DNA from: Propionibacteriales bacterium
GTDB lineage: Bacteria; Actinomycetota; Actinomycetes; Propionibacteriales; Propionibacteriaceae
Direction: 5' to 3'
Assembly: GCA_030453285.1 (NCBI GenBank)
Contig: JAKDKP010000219.1
Location: forward strand, 1 to 5,253
Length of the DNA: 5,253 nucleotides
The notes under the pieces are model-generated. The model did not search any database. It was not told where the DNA came from and saw nothing but the letters and a program-made list of their open reading frames with translations. How positions within the stretch are numbered: position 1 is the stretch's first letter; each line of letters begins with the position of its first letter. Below, piece after piece: positions 1-5,253 of this stretch. Position numbers and translations under genes: made by a program.

Positions 1-3000
1 CGGCTGCTGGGTGATCATCGAGTACGGACCGGTCGAACGCGCGTGGATCTTGTCATCGACCAGGTGGTGCAGCTTCAGCATGTAGATGTAGCCGATGCCG
101 ACCGGGTCAGGGAACGGCTCACCGGAACGGCCGTCGAACAGCCGCGCCTTGCCCGCGGTGTCGATCATCCGATCGCCGTCACGGTTGGGGTTGGAGTGCG
201 TGAGCAGTCCGGTGATCTCGGTGTCGGTCGCGCCGTCGAAGACCGGTGTGGCCAACGTCTTGTCGCCCTCCACGTGCTCCAGGCCGACATCCTTGAGTCG
301 CTCGGCCCACGGTTCGGAGACCCCGTCGAGGTTCCAACCAGCCTTGGCGATCCACCCGAGGTGGGTCTCCAGGACCTGGCCGATGTTCATCCGGCTCGGC
401 ACGCCCAGTGGGTTGAGCACGATGTCGACCGGGGTGCCGTCCTCGAGGAACGGCATGTCCTCGACCGGGTTGATCTTGGCGATCACACCCTTGTTGCCGT
501 GCCGGCCGGCGAGCTTGTCGCCGATCGAGATCTTGCGCTTCTGCGCCACGTACACGCGCACCAGCTGGTTGACACCCGGCGGCAGTTCGTCGCCCTCTTC
601 GGAATCGAAGATCCGGACGCCGATGACGGTGCCCGACTCTCCGTGGGGGACCTTCAGTGAGGTGTCACGGACTTCGCGCGCCTTTTCACCGAAGATGGCA
701 CGCAGCAGGCGCTCCTCGGGGGTGAGCTCGGTCTCGCCCTTGGGCGTCACCTTGCCGACCAGGATGTCGCCGGTGTTGACCTCGGCACCGATCCGGATGA
801 TGCCGCGCTCGTCGAGATCGGCCAACATCTCCTCCGACACGTTGGGGATGTCGCGGGTGATCTCCTCGGCACCCAGCTTGGTGTCGCGGGCGTCCACCTC
901 GTGCTCCTCGATGTGGATCGAGGTGAGAACGTCGTCCTGGACCAACCGCTGGGACAGGATGATCGCGTCCTCGTAGTTGTGGCCCTCCCACGGCATGAAC
1001 GCGACCAGCAGATTGCGACCCAGGGCCATCTCGGCCTGATCGGTGGCCGGACCGTCGGCCAGCGGCGATCCCTTCTCCACCCGGTCGCCCTCGCGGACCA
1101 GCAGCCGCTGATTGGTGCAGGTGCCGGCGTTCGAGCGACGGAACTTCGCCAGCCGGTACGCGACATAGCTGCCGTCGTCGTACGTGATCTCGACCAGATC
1201 GGCGGTCACCGAGGTGACTACGCCCGGACCGGTGGCCAGGGTGACCTCGCCACCGTCGACGGCGGAGCGGTACTCCATGCCGGTGCCGACGAACGGGCGC
1301 TCCGAGCGGATCAGCGGCACGGCCTGGCGCTGCATGTTCGAGCCCATCAACGCGCGAGAGGCGTCGTCGTGCTCGAGGAACGGGATCAGGGCGGTCGCCA
1401 CCGACACCATCTGGCGCGGAGAGACGTCCATGTAGTCCACGTCGTTGCGCAGCACGGTGTCGACCTCGCCGTTGCGCTTGCGGACCATCACGCGCTCCTC
1501 GGAGAACGTGCCGTCGGCGTTGAGCTCGGCGTTGGCCTGCGCAATGACGTAACGGTCCTCGATGTCGGCGGTCAGGTAGTCCACCTGGTCGGTGACCTGA
1601 CCCTCGACCACCTTGCGGTACGGGGTCTCGACGAACCCGAACGCGTTCACCCGGGCGAACGAGGCGAGTGAGCCGATCAGGCCGATGTTCGGGCCTTCCG
1701 GGGTCTCGATCGGACACATCCGGCCGTAGTGCGAGGTGTGGACGTCACGGACCTCCATGCCGGCGCGGTCACGGGACAGACCACCCGGGCCCAGCGCGGA
1801 CATCCGACGCTTGTGCGTCAGGCCGGCCAGCGGATTGTTCTGGTCCATGAACTGCGACAGCTGCGAGGTGCCGAAGAACTCCTTGAGCGCAGCCGAGACC
1901 GGACGGATGTTGATCAAGGTCTGGGGGGTGATCGCCTCGATGTCCTGGGTGGTCATCCGGTCGCGCACCACACGCTCCATCCGACCAAGGCCGGTGCGGA
2001 GCTGGTTCTGGATCAGCTCGCCCACCGTCCGCAGGCGACGATTGCCGAAGTGATCGATGTCGTCGGCCTCGACCAGGGTTTCGCCAATCTCGGCCTCCCC
2101 CTCGTGCAGGGCGACGATGTAGCGGATCGCCGAGACGATGTCGTCAGTGGTCAGGACCTGCTGGTCCATCGGCTCGGTCAGCCCCAGCTTGCGATTGATC
2201 TTGTAACGACCGACCTTGGCCAGGTCGTACCGCTTCGGGTTGAAGTAGTAGTTCTCCAACAGCTGCTGGGCGGCTTCCTTGGTGGGGGGTTCGCCCGGAC
2301 GCAGCTTGCGGTAGATGTCGAGCAGGGCCTCGTCCTGGCCGGCCGTGTGGTCCTTCTCCAGGGTGAGCCGCATCGACTCGTACTGGCCGAACTCCTCGAG
2401 GATCTGCTCCTCGGTCCAGCCCAGTGCCTTGAGCAGCACGGTGACGTTCTGCTTGCGCTTGCGGTCAAGGCGGACACCGACGAGATCGCGCTTGTCGACC
2501 TCGAACTCCAGCCACGCGCCGCGTGAGGGGATCACCTTGCAGGTGAAGATGTCCTTGTCCGACGTCTTGTCGGGGCTCTGCTCGAAGTAGACGCCCGGGG
2601 AACGGACCAACTGCGAGACCACGACACGCTCGGTGCCGTTGATCACGAAGGTGCCCTTGTCGGTCATCAGCGGGAACTCGCCCATGAAGACCGTCTGGCT
2701 CTTGATCTCACCGGTCTCGTTGTTCATGAACTCGGCGGTGACGAAGAGCGGCGCCGAGTACGTGACGTCGCGCTCCTTGCACTCCTCGACGGTGTTCTTG
2801 GGCGGCTCGAAGCGGTGGTTGCTGAACGACAGCGACATCGTGCCGGAGAAGTCCTCGATCGGAGTGATCTCCTCGAAGATCTCCTCCAGACCGGACTTGG
2901 TGTTGATGTCGGTCCGTCCCTGCTCCTGGGCCGCGGCGACCCGGGCCTGCCAGACCTCGTTCCCGACCAGCCAGTCGAAGGAGTCGACCTGCAGGTCGAG

Positions 3001-3105
3001 GAGGTTCGGGATGGGGAGAGGTTCGGCGATCTTCGCGAACGAAATTCTGCCTGTACTGCTGACGACGTTGTGCTTCGACATGGTGGTGGTGCGCGAGGCG
3101 GCCAA
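1..3105 (-). CDS. rpoB: RNA polymerase beta subunit RpoB (C-terminus beyond left edge)
   Basis: Catalytic beta subunit of DNA-dependent RNA polymerase. 1035 codons are present; actinobacterial RpoB is about 1160-1175 residues, so roughly 130 C-terminal residues are missing. Visible landmarks: [10 protein letters not shown] at residues 20-29; [14 protein letters not shown] in the N-terminal part; the rifampicin-binding cluster [14 protein letters not shown] from residue 412; [19 protein letters not shown] at 459-477; [12 protein letters not shown], whose lysines 864 and 872 correspond to E. coli K1065 and K1073 near the active site; and the last codons in the window reading [13 protein letters not shown]. 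No frameshift or stop was seen across the reading frame. I chose the TTG start at 3105 over the in-frame ATG at 3081 because GGAAGGA lies 6 nt upstream of TTG, the resulting MAASR start resembles other actinobacterial RpoB proteins that also start at TTG, and an in-frame TAA at 3136-3138 limits any further extension. rpoC is expected downstream, off the window. Function is certain; the start is likely. Confidence 0.98.
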   Translation of the reverse strand, partial: MAASRTTTMSKHNVVSSTGRISFAKIAEPLPIPNLLDLQVDSFDWLVGNEVWQARVAAAQEQGRTDINTKSGLEEIFEEITPIEDFSGTMSLSFSNHRFEPPKNTVEECKERDVTYSAPLFVTAEFMNNETGEIKSQTVFMGEFPLMTDKGTFVINGTERVVVSQLVRSPGVYFEQSPDKTSDKDIFTCKVIPSRGAWLEFEVDKRDLVGVRLDRKRKQNVTVLLKALGWTEEQILEEFGQYESMRLTLEKDHTAGQDEALLDIYRKLRPGEPPTKEAAQQLLENYYFNPKRYDLAKVGRYKINRKLGLTEPMDQQVLTTDDIVSAIRYIVALHEGEAEIGETLVEADDIDHFGNRRLRTVGELIQNQLRTGLGRMERVVRDRMTTQDIEAITPQTLINIRPVSAALKEFFGTSQLSQFMDQNNPLAGLTHKRRMSALGPGGLSRDRAGMEVRDVHTSHYGRMCPIETPEGPNIGLIGSLASFARVNAFGFVETPYRKVVEGQVTDQVDYLTADIEDRYVIAQANAELNADGTFSEERVMVRKRNGEVDTVLRNDVDYMDVSPRQMVSVATALIPFLEHDDASRALMGSNMQRQAVPLIRSERPFVGTGMEYRSAVDGGEVTLATGPGVVTSVTADLVEITYDDGSYVAYRLAKFRRSNAGTCTNQRLLVREGDRVEKGSPLADGPATDQAEMALGRNLLVAFMPWEGHNYEDAIILSQRLVQDDVLTSIHIEEHEVDARDTKLGAEEITRDIPNVSEEMLADLDERGIIRIGAEVNTGDILVGKVTPKGETELTPEERLLRAIFGEKAREVRDTSLKVPHGESGTVIGVRIFDSEEGDELPPGVNQLVRVYVAQKRKISIGDKLAGRHGNKGVIAKINPVEDMPFLEDGTPVDIVLNPLGVPSRMNIGQVLETHLGWIAKAGWNLDGVSEPWAERLKDVGLEHVEGDKTLATPVFDGATDTEITGLLTHSNPNRDGDRMIDTAGKARLFDGRSGEPFPDPVGIGYIYMLKLHHLVDDKIHARSTGPYSMITQQP
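1792..1872 (-). other. rpoB: Rifampicin-resistance-determining region of rpoB
   Basis: This segment encodes RpoB residues 412-438, equivalent to E. coli 507-533 (offset 95). It lines the rifamycin pocket beside the RNA exit path. The residues most often mutated in resistant strains are wild type here: D421 (E. coli D516), H431 (H526) and S436 (S531). The position before that serine is Met, where E. coli has Ile and Mycobacterium tuberculosis has Leu, a conservative hydrophobic change. I477 (E. coli I572) is also intact. The sequence therefore predicts a rifampicin-sensitive polymerase as far as the target is concerned; other resistance mechanisms cannot be judged from this window. Confidence 0.93.
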
Positions 3106-3111
3106 GAGTGG

Positions 3112-3118
3112 TCCTTCC
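3112..3118 (-). promoter_or_regulatory. Ribosome binding site deciding the rpoB TTG start
   Basis: On the minus strand this reads GGAAGGA, a purine-rich Shine-Dalgarno match, 6 nt before the TTG at 3105-3103. The in-frame ATG at 3081-3079 is preceded by a C-rich run encoding repeated Thr, with no Shine-Dalgarno sequence at normal spacing. This favours TTG as the true initiator. Confidence 0.8.
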
Positions 3119-3151
3119 AGAGCTCGCGGGCGGTTTTACTGCACGCTGAAC

Positions 3152-3173
3152 GACCCGCGTCAAGCACGGGGTC
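3152..3173 (-). other. Stem-loop in the rpoB leader
   Basis: The minus strand reads GACCCCGT-GCTTG-ACGCGGGTC. It can fold as an 8-bp stem with one bulged C and a 5-nt loop: five pairs GACCC/GGGTC, then C-G, G-C and T-A around GCTTG. No T-run follows, so it is not an intrinsic terminator for upstream transcription. It would lie inside the transcript of either candidate promoter, about 47 nt before the TTG. It could stabilise the 5' end or be chance in GC-rich DNA; no regulatory ligand motif is recognised. Confidence 0.4.
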
Positions 3174-3199
3174 GACAAGACTGCGTGGGGCAAGGCATC

Positions 3200-3228
3200 A
3201 GACTAGTCGCCAGGACGACCAATGGCAA
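3200..3228 (-). promoter_or_regulatory. Candidate sigma-70-type promoter for rpoB (proximal)
   Basis: On the minus strand a -35 TTGCCA (3228-3223; 5 of 6 to TTGACA) is separated by exactly 17 nt from a -10 TAGTCT (3205-3200), which keeps the TAnnnT signature of actinobacterial housekeeping promoters. Transcription would start near 3193, giving an untranslated leader of about 88 nt that contains the stem-loop and the GGAAGGA site. This is the best-spaced promoter match in the gap and the likeliest main rpoB promoter. Support is sequence matching only. Confidence 0.55.
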
Positions 3229-3327
3229 GTCCGCGCGCATGGCGGAGCGACGGTGTCAAAACAGAGGACGCGGGACCCAACCACCACGTGCACGGATCCT
3301 CGGCCCGTCCCCGGACCGTTGGGATGA

Positions 3328-3355
3328 AGCATACCCCCTGCCGCCGGCCGGGCAA
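3328..3355 (-). promoter_or_regulatory. Candidate distal promoter upstream of rpoB
   Basis: The minus strand carries TTGCCC (3355-3350), a 16-nt spacer, and TATGCT (3333-3328), which matches TATAAT at the three most important positions. Transcription would begin near 3321, leaving a leader of roughly 216 nt. The -35 match is weaker (4 of 6) than in the proximal candidate. Tandem promoters before rpoB would fit a growth-rate-regulated essential gene, but this one could be chance. Confidence 0.35.
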
Positions 3356-3397
3356 GCACCCGACAAGGCGGGCGTTTTGCCCTCGCTCCGCGGCCGC

Positions 3398-3871
3398 CTA
3401 CCGGGCTGGATCGGTTCCGGCGGCGCGACCCTCCTCGGCGTCCAGGTCGCCCGGGTCGAGATGATCGGCCAGCCGTTGATCCTGCTCATCGTCATCGCTC
3501 CGGCCGGACTCCTGCAAAGAGAAGCCGGCCCGGGCCAGGTCCTCGGCCAGTTCGTCGGTCACGATGGCCCCGTTCTCCACCTGATTCGATCGGTACGCCG
3601 CGCGTGCCACCATGTGGGCCGCGACCGGTGCGGTCAGCAGTTGGAGCACCGCGATCAGGAAGAGCATGCCGAGGGCCACCGGTTCGCGCAGCGACACCGC
3701 GACACCGATCACGATCACCAGCAGGCCAAGGGTCTGCGGTTTCGTCGCGGCGTGCATCCGGGTCAGGACATCGGGGAACCTGACCAGTCCCACCGCGGCG
3801 GAGAAGCATAGGAAACAGCCGAGGAAGATCAGGACTGCGCCGATCAGGTCGGCCACCTCGCTCAGGCTCAT
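3398..3871 (-). CDS. mnhG: Mrp/Mnh Na+/H+ antiporter subunit G
   Basis: Small membrane subunit of the multisubunit Mrp (Mnh/Pha) cation/proton antiporter. 157 residues. Three hydrophobic segments are visible, at about 9-29, 47-61 and 65-89. Between the first two sits the family signature RFPDVLTRMHAATK (31-44), followed by TLG. The segment TAPVAAHMVARAAYR (80-94) is also typical of MrpG. The remaining roughly 60 residues form a hydrophilic tail rich in Asp and Glu; usual MrpG proteins are about 110-125 residues, so this tail is an extension. The ATG overlaps the mnhF stop as ATGA. Its Shine-Dalgarno sequence (GGGGGAG, 2 nt from ATG) is unusually close, so initiation may depend on ribosomes finishing mnhF. 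Stop codon is TAG. It is the last gene of the Mrp set here; rpoB follows after 292 nt. Confidence 0.93.
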   Translation of the reverse strand: MSLSEVADLIGAVLIFLGCFLCFSAAVGLVRFPDVLTRMHAATKPQTLGLLVIVIGVAVSLREPVALGMLFLIAVLQLLTAPVAAHMVARAAYRSNQVENGAIVTDELAEDLARAGFSLQESGRSDDDEQDQRLADHLDPGDLDAEEGRAAGTDPAR

Positions 3872-4206
3872 GACTCCCCCGCCGACGATCGGGTCGGGCC
3901 GGACTCACCGTTGGCTTCACCCTCCGGCGGCAGCCAGGTGTTGCGGTCCTGTTCGGCGAAGAAGCGCGCCATGCTGAGGGAGCCGGCGAAGGCCACCAGG
4001 GACACGACCAGCATGATCGGCAGTGTGGTGAGGTGCCGGTGGTAGACCGCCTCGGTGGCCAGGCCGGCCACCACGATGGCCAGCACCACGTCTGCGGCGA
4101 TCACCCGGTCAAGGATGGTGGGCCCCTTGGACATCCGGTACACCGTCAGCACGGCTGCCACGGCCAACATGGCGGCACCCAGGACGAGTAGCACGGTGAC
4201 GATCAT
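3868..4206 (-). CDS. mnhF: Mrp/Mnh Na+/H+ antiporter subunit F
   Basis: Small membrane subunit of the Mrp cation/proton antiporter. 112 residues with three predicted transmembrane segments, at about 3-23, 36-54 and 60-79. After the first lies the MrpF signature GPTILDRVIAADVV (28-41), with the conserved charged residues D33, R34 and D39. A hydrophilic tail of about 28 residues follows FFAEQDR; family members are usually about 85-95 residues, so the tail is modestly long. The start is the ATG at 4206, supported by GGAGG 5 nt upstream and by ATGA overlap with the mnhE stop. Its own stop overlaps the mnhG start in the same way, implying coupled translation. Confidence 0.93.
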   Translation of the reverse strand: MIVTVLLVLGAAMLAVAAVLTVYRMSKGPTILDRVIAADVVLAIVVAGLATEAVYHRHLTTLPIMLVVSLVAFAGSLSMARFFAEQDRNTWLPPEGEANGESGPTRSSAGES

Positions 4207-4883
4207 GCGTTCCTCCCGGCGTCGCGACCTTCGCTGTCGAGACCTTCGGACTCCTCGGCTGCCTCGAACGGATCGGCGGCATCCGGCGAGCCGGCCGTGG
4301 ACTCGGTCCGTGCGGTCGTGCGGTCATCGGTTCGCGGGATCTCGCGCCCTTCCCGCAGACAGTCGAGTTCCTCCCGAGTTCCCAGCGCACGCAGCACCCG
4401 CTCCTCCGACGCCAAGGTGCCGCGGCGGGCATCCTCAAGGTCGGCGGGGCCTCGTACGTCCATCACGTGGACGTACAGGGTGTCAGCCGACCGCCGTGTC
4501 TCCAGTACAACGCTGCCCGGCACCAGACAGGTGAGCTCGGAGGTGAGCGTCATGTACAGATCGGAATGGGATCGCAGCGGGACCCGGATCACCGCATTCT
4601 CGAAAGTCCGACCGAACTGGAACACCCTCGCCACGACGACGAAGGACGAGACGACCAGGTCGGACAACAGCTTGATCACCAACCAGGCCATCCCGATCGG
4701 ACGGAGCCGCCCGTGGAAGGTGATCGGCGGCAGGGGAAACACCACGGTGATCAACAGGCCGACCACCAGGCCGAACACGACGTCGACCAGGCTCAGCTTG
4801 CCCCAGAGCAGGATCCACACCACGGCCAGCGCGATGATGGTCTTGTACTGGATGCCGTTGCGACGATGGGTCGTGGCGCTCAT
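4203..4883 (-). CDS. mnhE: Mrp/Mnh Na+/H+ antiporter subunit E
   Basis: Subunit E of the Mrp cation/proton antiporter, with membrane-embedded N-terminal helices and a cytoplasmic domain. 226 residues. Hydrophobic segments lie at about 15-30, 32-51 and 62-88, followed by the family's conserved soluble part: FENAVIRVPLRS (94-105), then LTSELTCLVPGSVVLE (113-128), and LYVHVMDV (136-143), a strand that pairs with it in MrpE proteins. From about residue 168 to the end the protein is hydrophilic, rich in Glu, Asp, Arg, Ser and Thr, and looks disordered; typical MrpE proteins are about 160-170 residues, so roughly 55-60 residues are extra. The start is the ATG at 4883, with GGAGG 4 nt upstream and ATGA overlap with the mnhD stop. 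Confidence 0.94.
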   Translation of the reverse strand: MSATTHRRNGIQYKTIIALAVVWILLWGKLSLVDVVFGLVVGLLITVVFPLPPITFHGRLRPIGMAWLVIKLLSDLVVSSFVVVARVFQFGRTFENAVIRVPLRSHSDLYMTLTSELTCLVPGSVVLETRRSADTLYVHVMDVRGPADLEDARRGTLASEERVLRALGTREELDCLREGREIPRTDDRTTARTESTAGSPDAADPFEAAEESEGLDSEGRDAGRNA

Positions 4884-5253
4884 CGGACCTCCCCCAGGAC
4901 GGCATGGATGTAGGTGACGGCGGCAGAGTCGGCGGCCGCTCGTTCGGTGAACGCGTACAACGGCCCGGCGACAACGGTCAGACCAAGACCGCCCAACACC
5001 AGCACCACCGAGGTGACCACCATGCCGGCCGGCATCCGGAAGCCACGGCGGCGGACCATCAGCGCATCACGCCCGTCATCGGATGCGGGCGGGGAGCGCC
5101 AGAAAGCACGGTTCCAGACCTTCGCCATCGCGTACAGAGTGAGCAGACTGGTCACCACGGCTCCGGCCATCAGGACGTACGCCAACGGTGTCGCCTCAGC
5201 CGCCCCGGCCGACAGCAGTCCGATCTTGCCCACGAACCCCGACATCGGCGGGA
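4880..5253 (-). CDS. mnhD: Mrp/Mnh Na+/H+ antiporter subunit D, C-terminal part (N-terminus beyond right edge)
   Basis: Only the last 123 residues are in the window. MrpD is the large subunit related to the proton-pumping NuoL/M/N subunits of complex I and forms part of the ion path. The frame is open to the edge and its first complete codons read PPMSGFVGK, matching the PPxSGFxGK loop conserved in this family; the Met at 5245 lies inside this motif and is not a start. Two hydrophobic segments follow: about residues 21-42, ending in the typical SLLTLYAMAKVW, and about 76-96. The end, AGPLYAFTERAA then YIHAVLGEV, resembles MrpD C-termini. Position directly before mnhE supports D rather than A. 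A full MrpD is about 500 residues, so most of the gene is missing. Its TGA overlaps the mnhE ATG. Confidence 0.88.
   Translation of the reverse strand, partial: PPMSGFVGKIGLLSAGAAEATPLAYVLMAGAVVTSLLTLYAMAKVWNRAFWRSPPASDDGRDALMVRRRGFRMPAGMVVTSVVLVLGGLGLTVVAGPLYAFTERAAADSAAVTYIHAVLGEVR

Noticed and set aside
686..1717. 343-codon minus-strand frame inside rpoB
   Set aside because: It is a frame-shifted reading of rpoB, with a Gly/Arg/Pro/His-rich composition and no motif. The rpoB frame itself continues without interruption, so it does not mark a frameshift.
43..2526. Long plus-strand open frames of about 205, 293, 256 and 265 codons opposite rpoB
   Set aside because: They are antisense to an intact, strongly conserved RpoB frame. 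Their composition (runs of V, D, L, R, G, H or S, R, P) is what GC-rich third-position bias produces, and none shows a recognisable domain.
3133..3163. A third rpoB promoter, TTGACG (3163-3158) with TAAAAC (3138-3133)
   Set aside because: The 19-nt spacer is too long, and the -35 lies inside the leader stem-loop arm, which explains its sequence equally well.
3254..3259. Perfect TTGACA -35 box on the minus strand
   Set aside because: At 16-18 nt downstream there is only GC-rich sequence (CGCGCG, GCGCGG), with no -10 element.
3370..3382. GGGC-5 nt-GCCC hairpin just after the mnhG stop as an intrinsic terminator
   Set aside because: The stem is only 4 bp and no T-run follows on the minus strand. 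It is too weak to call a terminator.
2633..3811. 392-codon plus-strand open frame crossing rpoB, the gap and mnhG
   Set aside because: It overlaps two well-supported minus-strand genes in antisense and has no recognisable domain. The open frame is a GC-rich artefact.
5243..5245. ATG at 5245 as the start of a small 121-residue protein
   Set aside because: The Met lies inside the PPMSGFVGK motif of MrpD and the frame continues to the window edge. It is an internal codon of a truncated gene.

Overview
The window is high-GC DNA in which every supportable gene lies on the minus strand. In the direction of transcription (right to left) it holds the 3' part of an Mrp-type Na+(K+)/H+ antiporter operon (mnhD 3' end, mnhE, mnhF, mnhG), a 292-base non-coding gap, and the first 1035 codons of rpoB, the RNA polymerase beta subunit. 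rpoB runs off the left edge and mnhD runs off the right edge.

The organism is an actinobacterium. RpoB is colinear with the mycobacterial and streptomycete proteins, starts at a TTG codon with an actinobacterial-style MAASR N-terminus, and uses strongly G/C-biased third codon positions. Details of the RpoB N-terminus suggest Propionibacteriales, possibly Propionibacteriaceae, but I recall this rather than having measured it, so the family is tentative.

Layout: 1-3105 rpoB (5' part of the gene). 3106-3397 intergenic, containing the rpoB ribosome binding site, a leader hairpin and two candidate sigma-70-type promoters pointing into rpoB. 3398-3871 mnhG, 3868-4206 mnhF, 4203-4883 mnhE, and 4880 to the edge mnhD. 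All three Mrp junctions are ATGA stop/start overlaps, so the subunits are probably translationally coupled. The missing MnhA, B and C subunits would be expected beyond the right edge.

The Mrp proteins form one multisubunit membrane complex that exchanges cytoplasmic Na+ (or K+) for protons, serving pH and salt homeostasis. RpoB is the catalytic beta subunit of RNA polymerase, and rpoC should follow beyond the left edge. The two units are functionally unrelated, but they are co-directional and I see no convincing terminator between them. The best second-look points are this gene order, the promoter arrangement in the gap, and the long hydrophilic C-terminal tails on MnhE, MnhF and MnhG. I found no mobile element, CRISPR array, RNA gene or clearly novel system.
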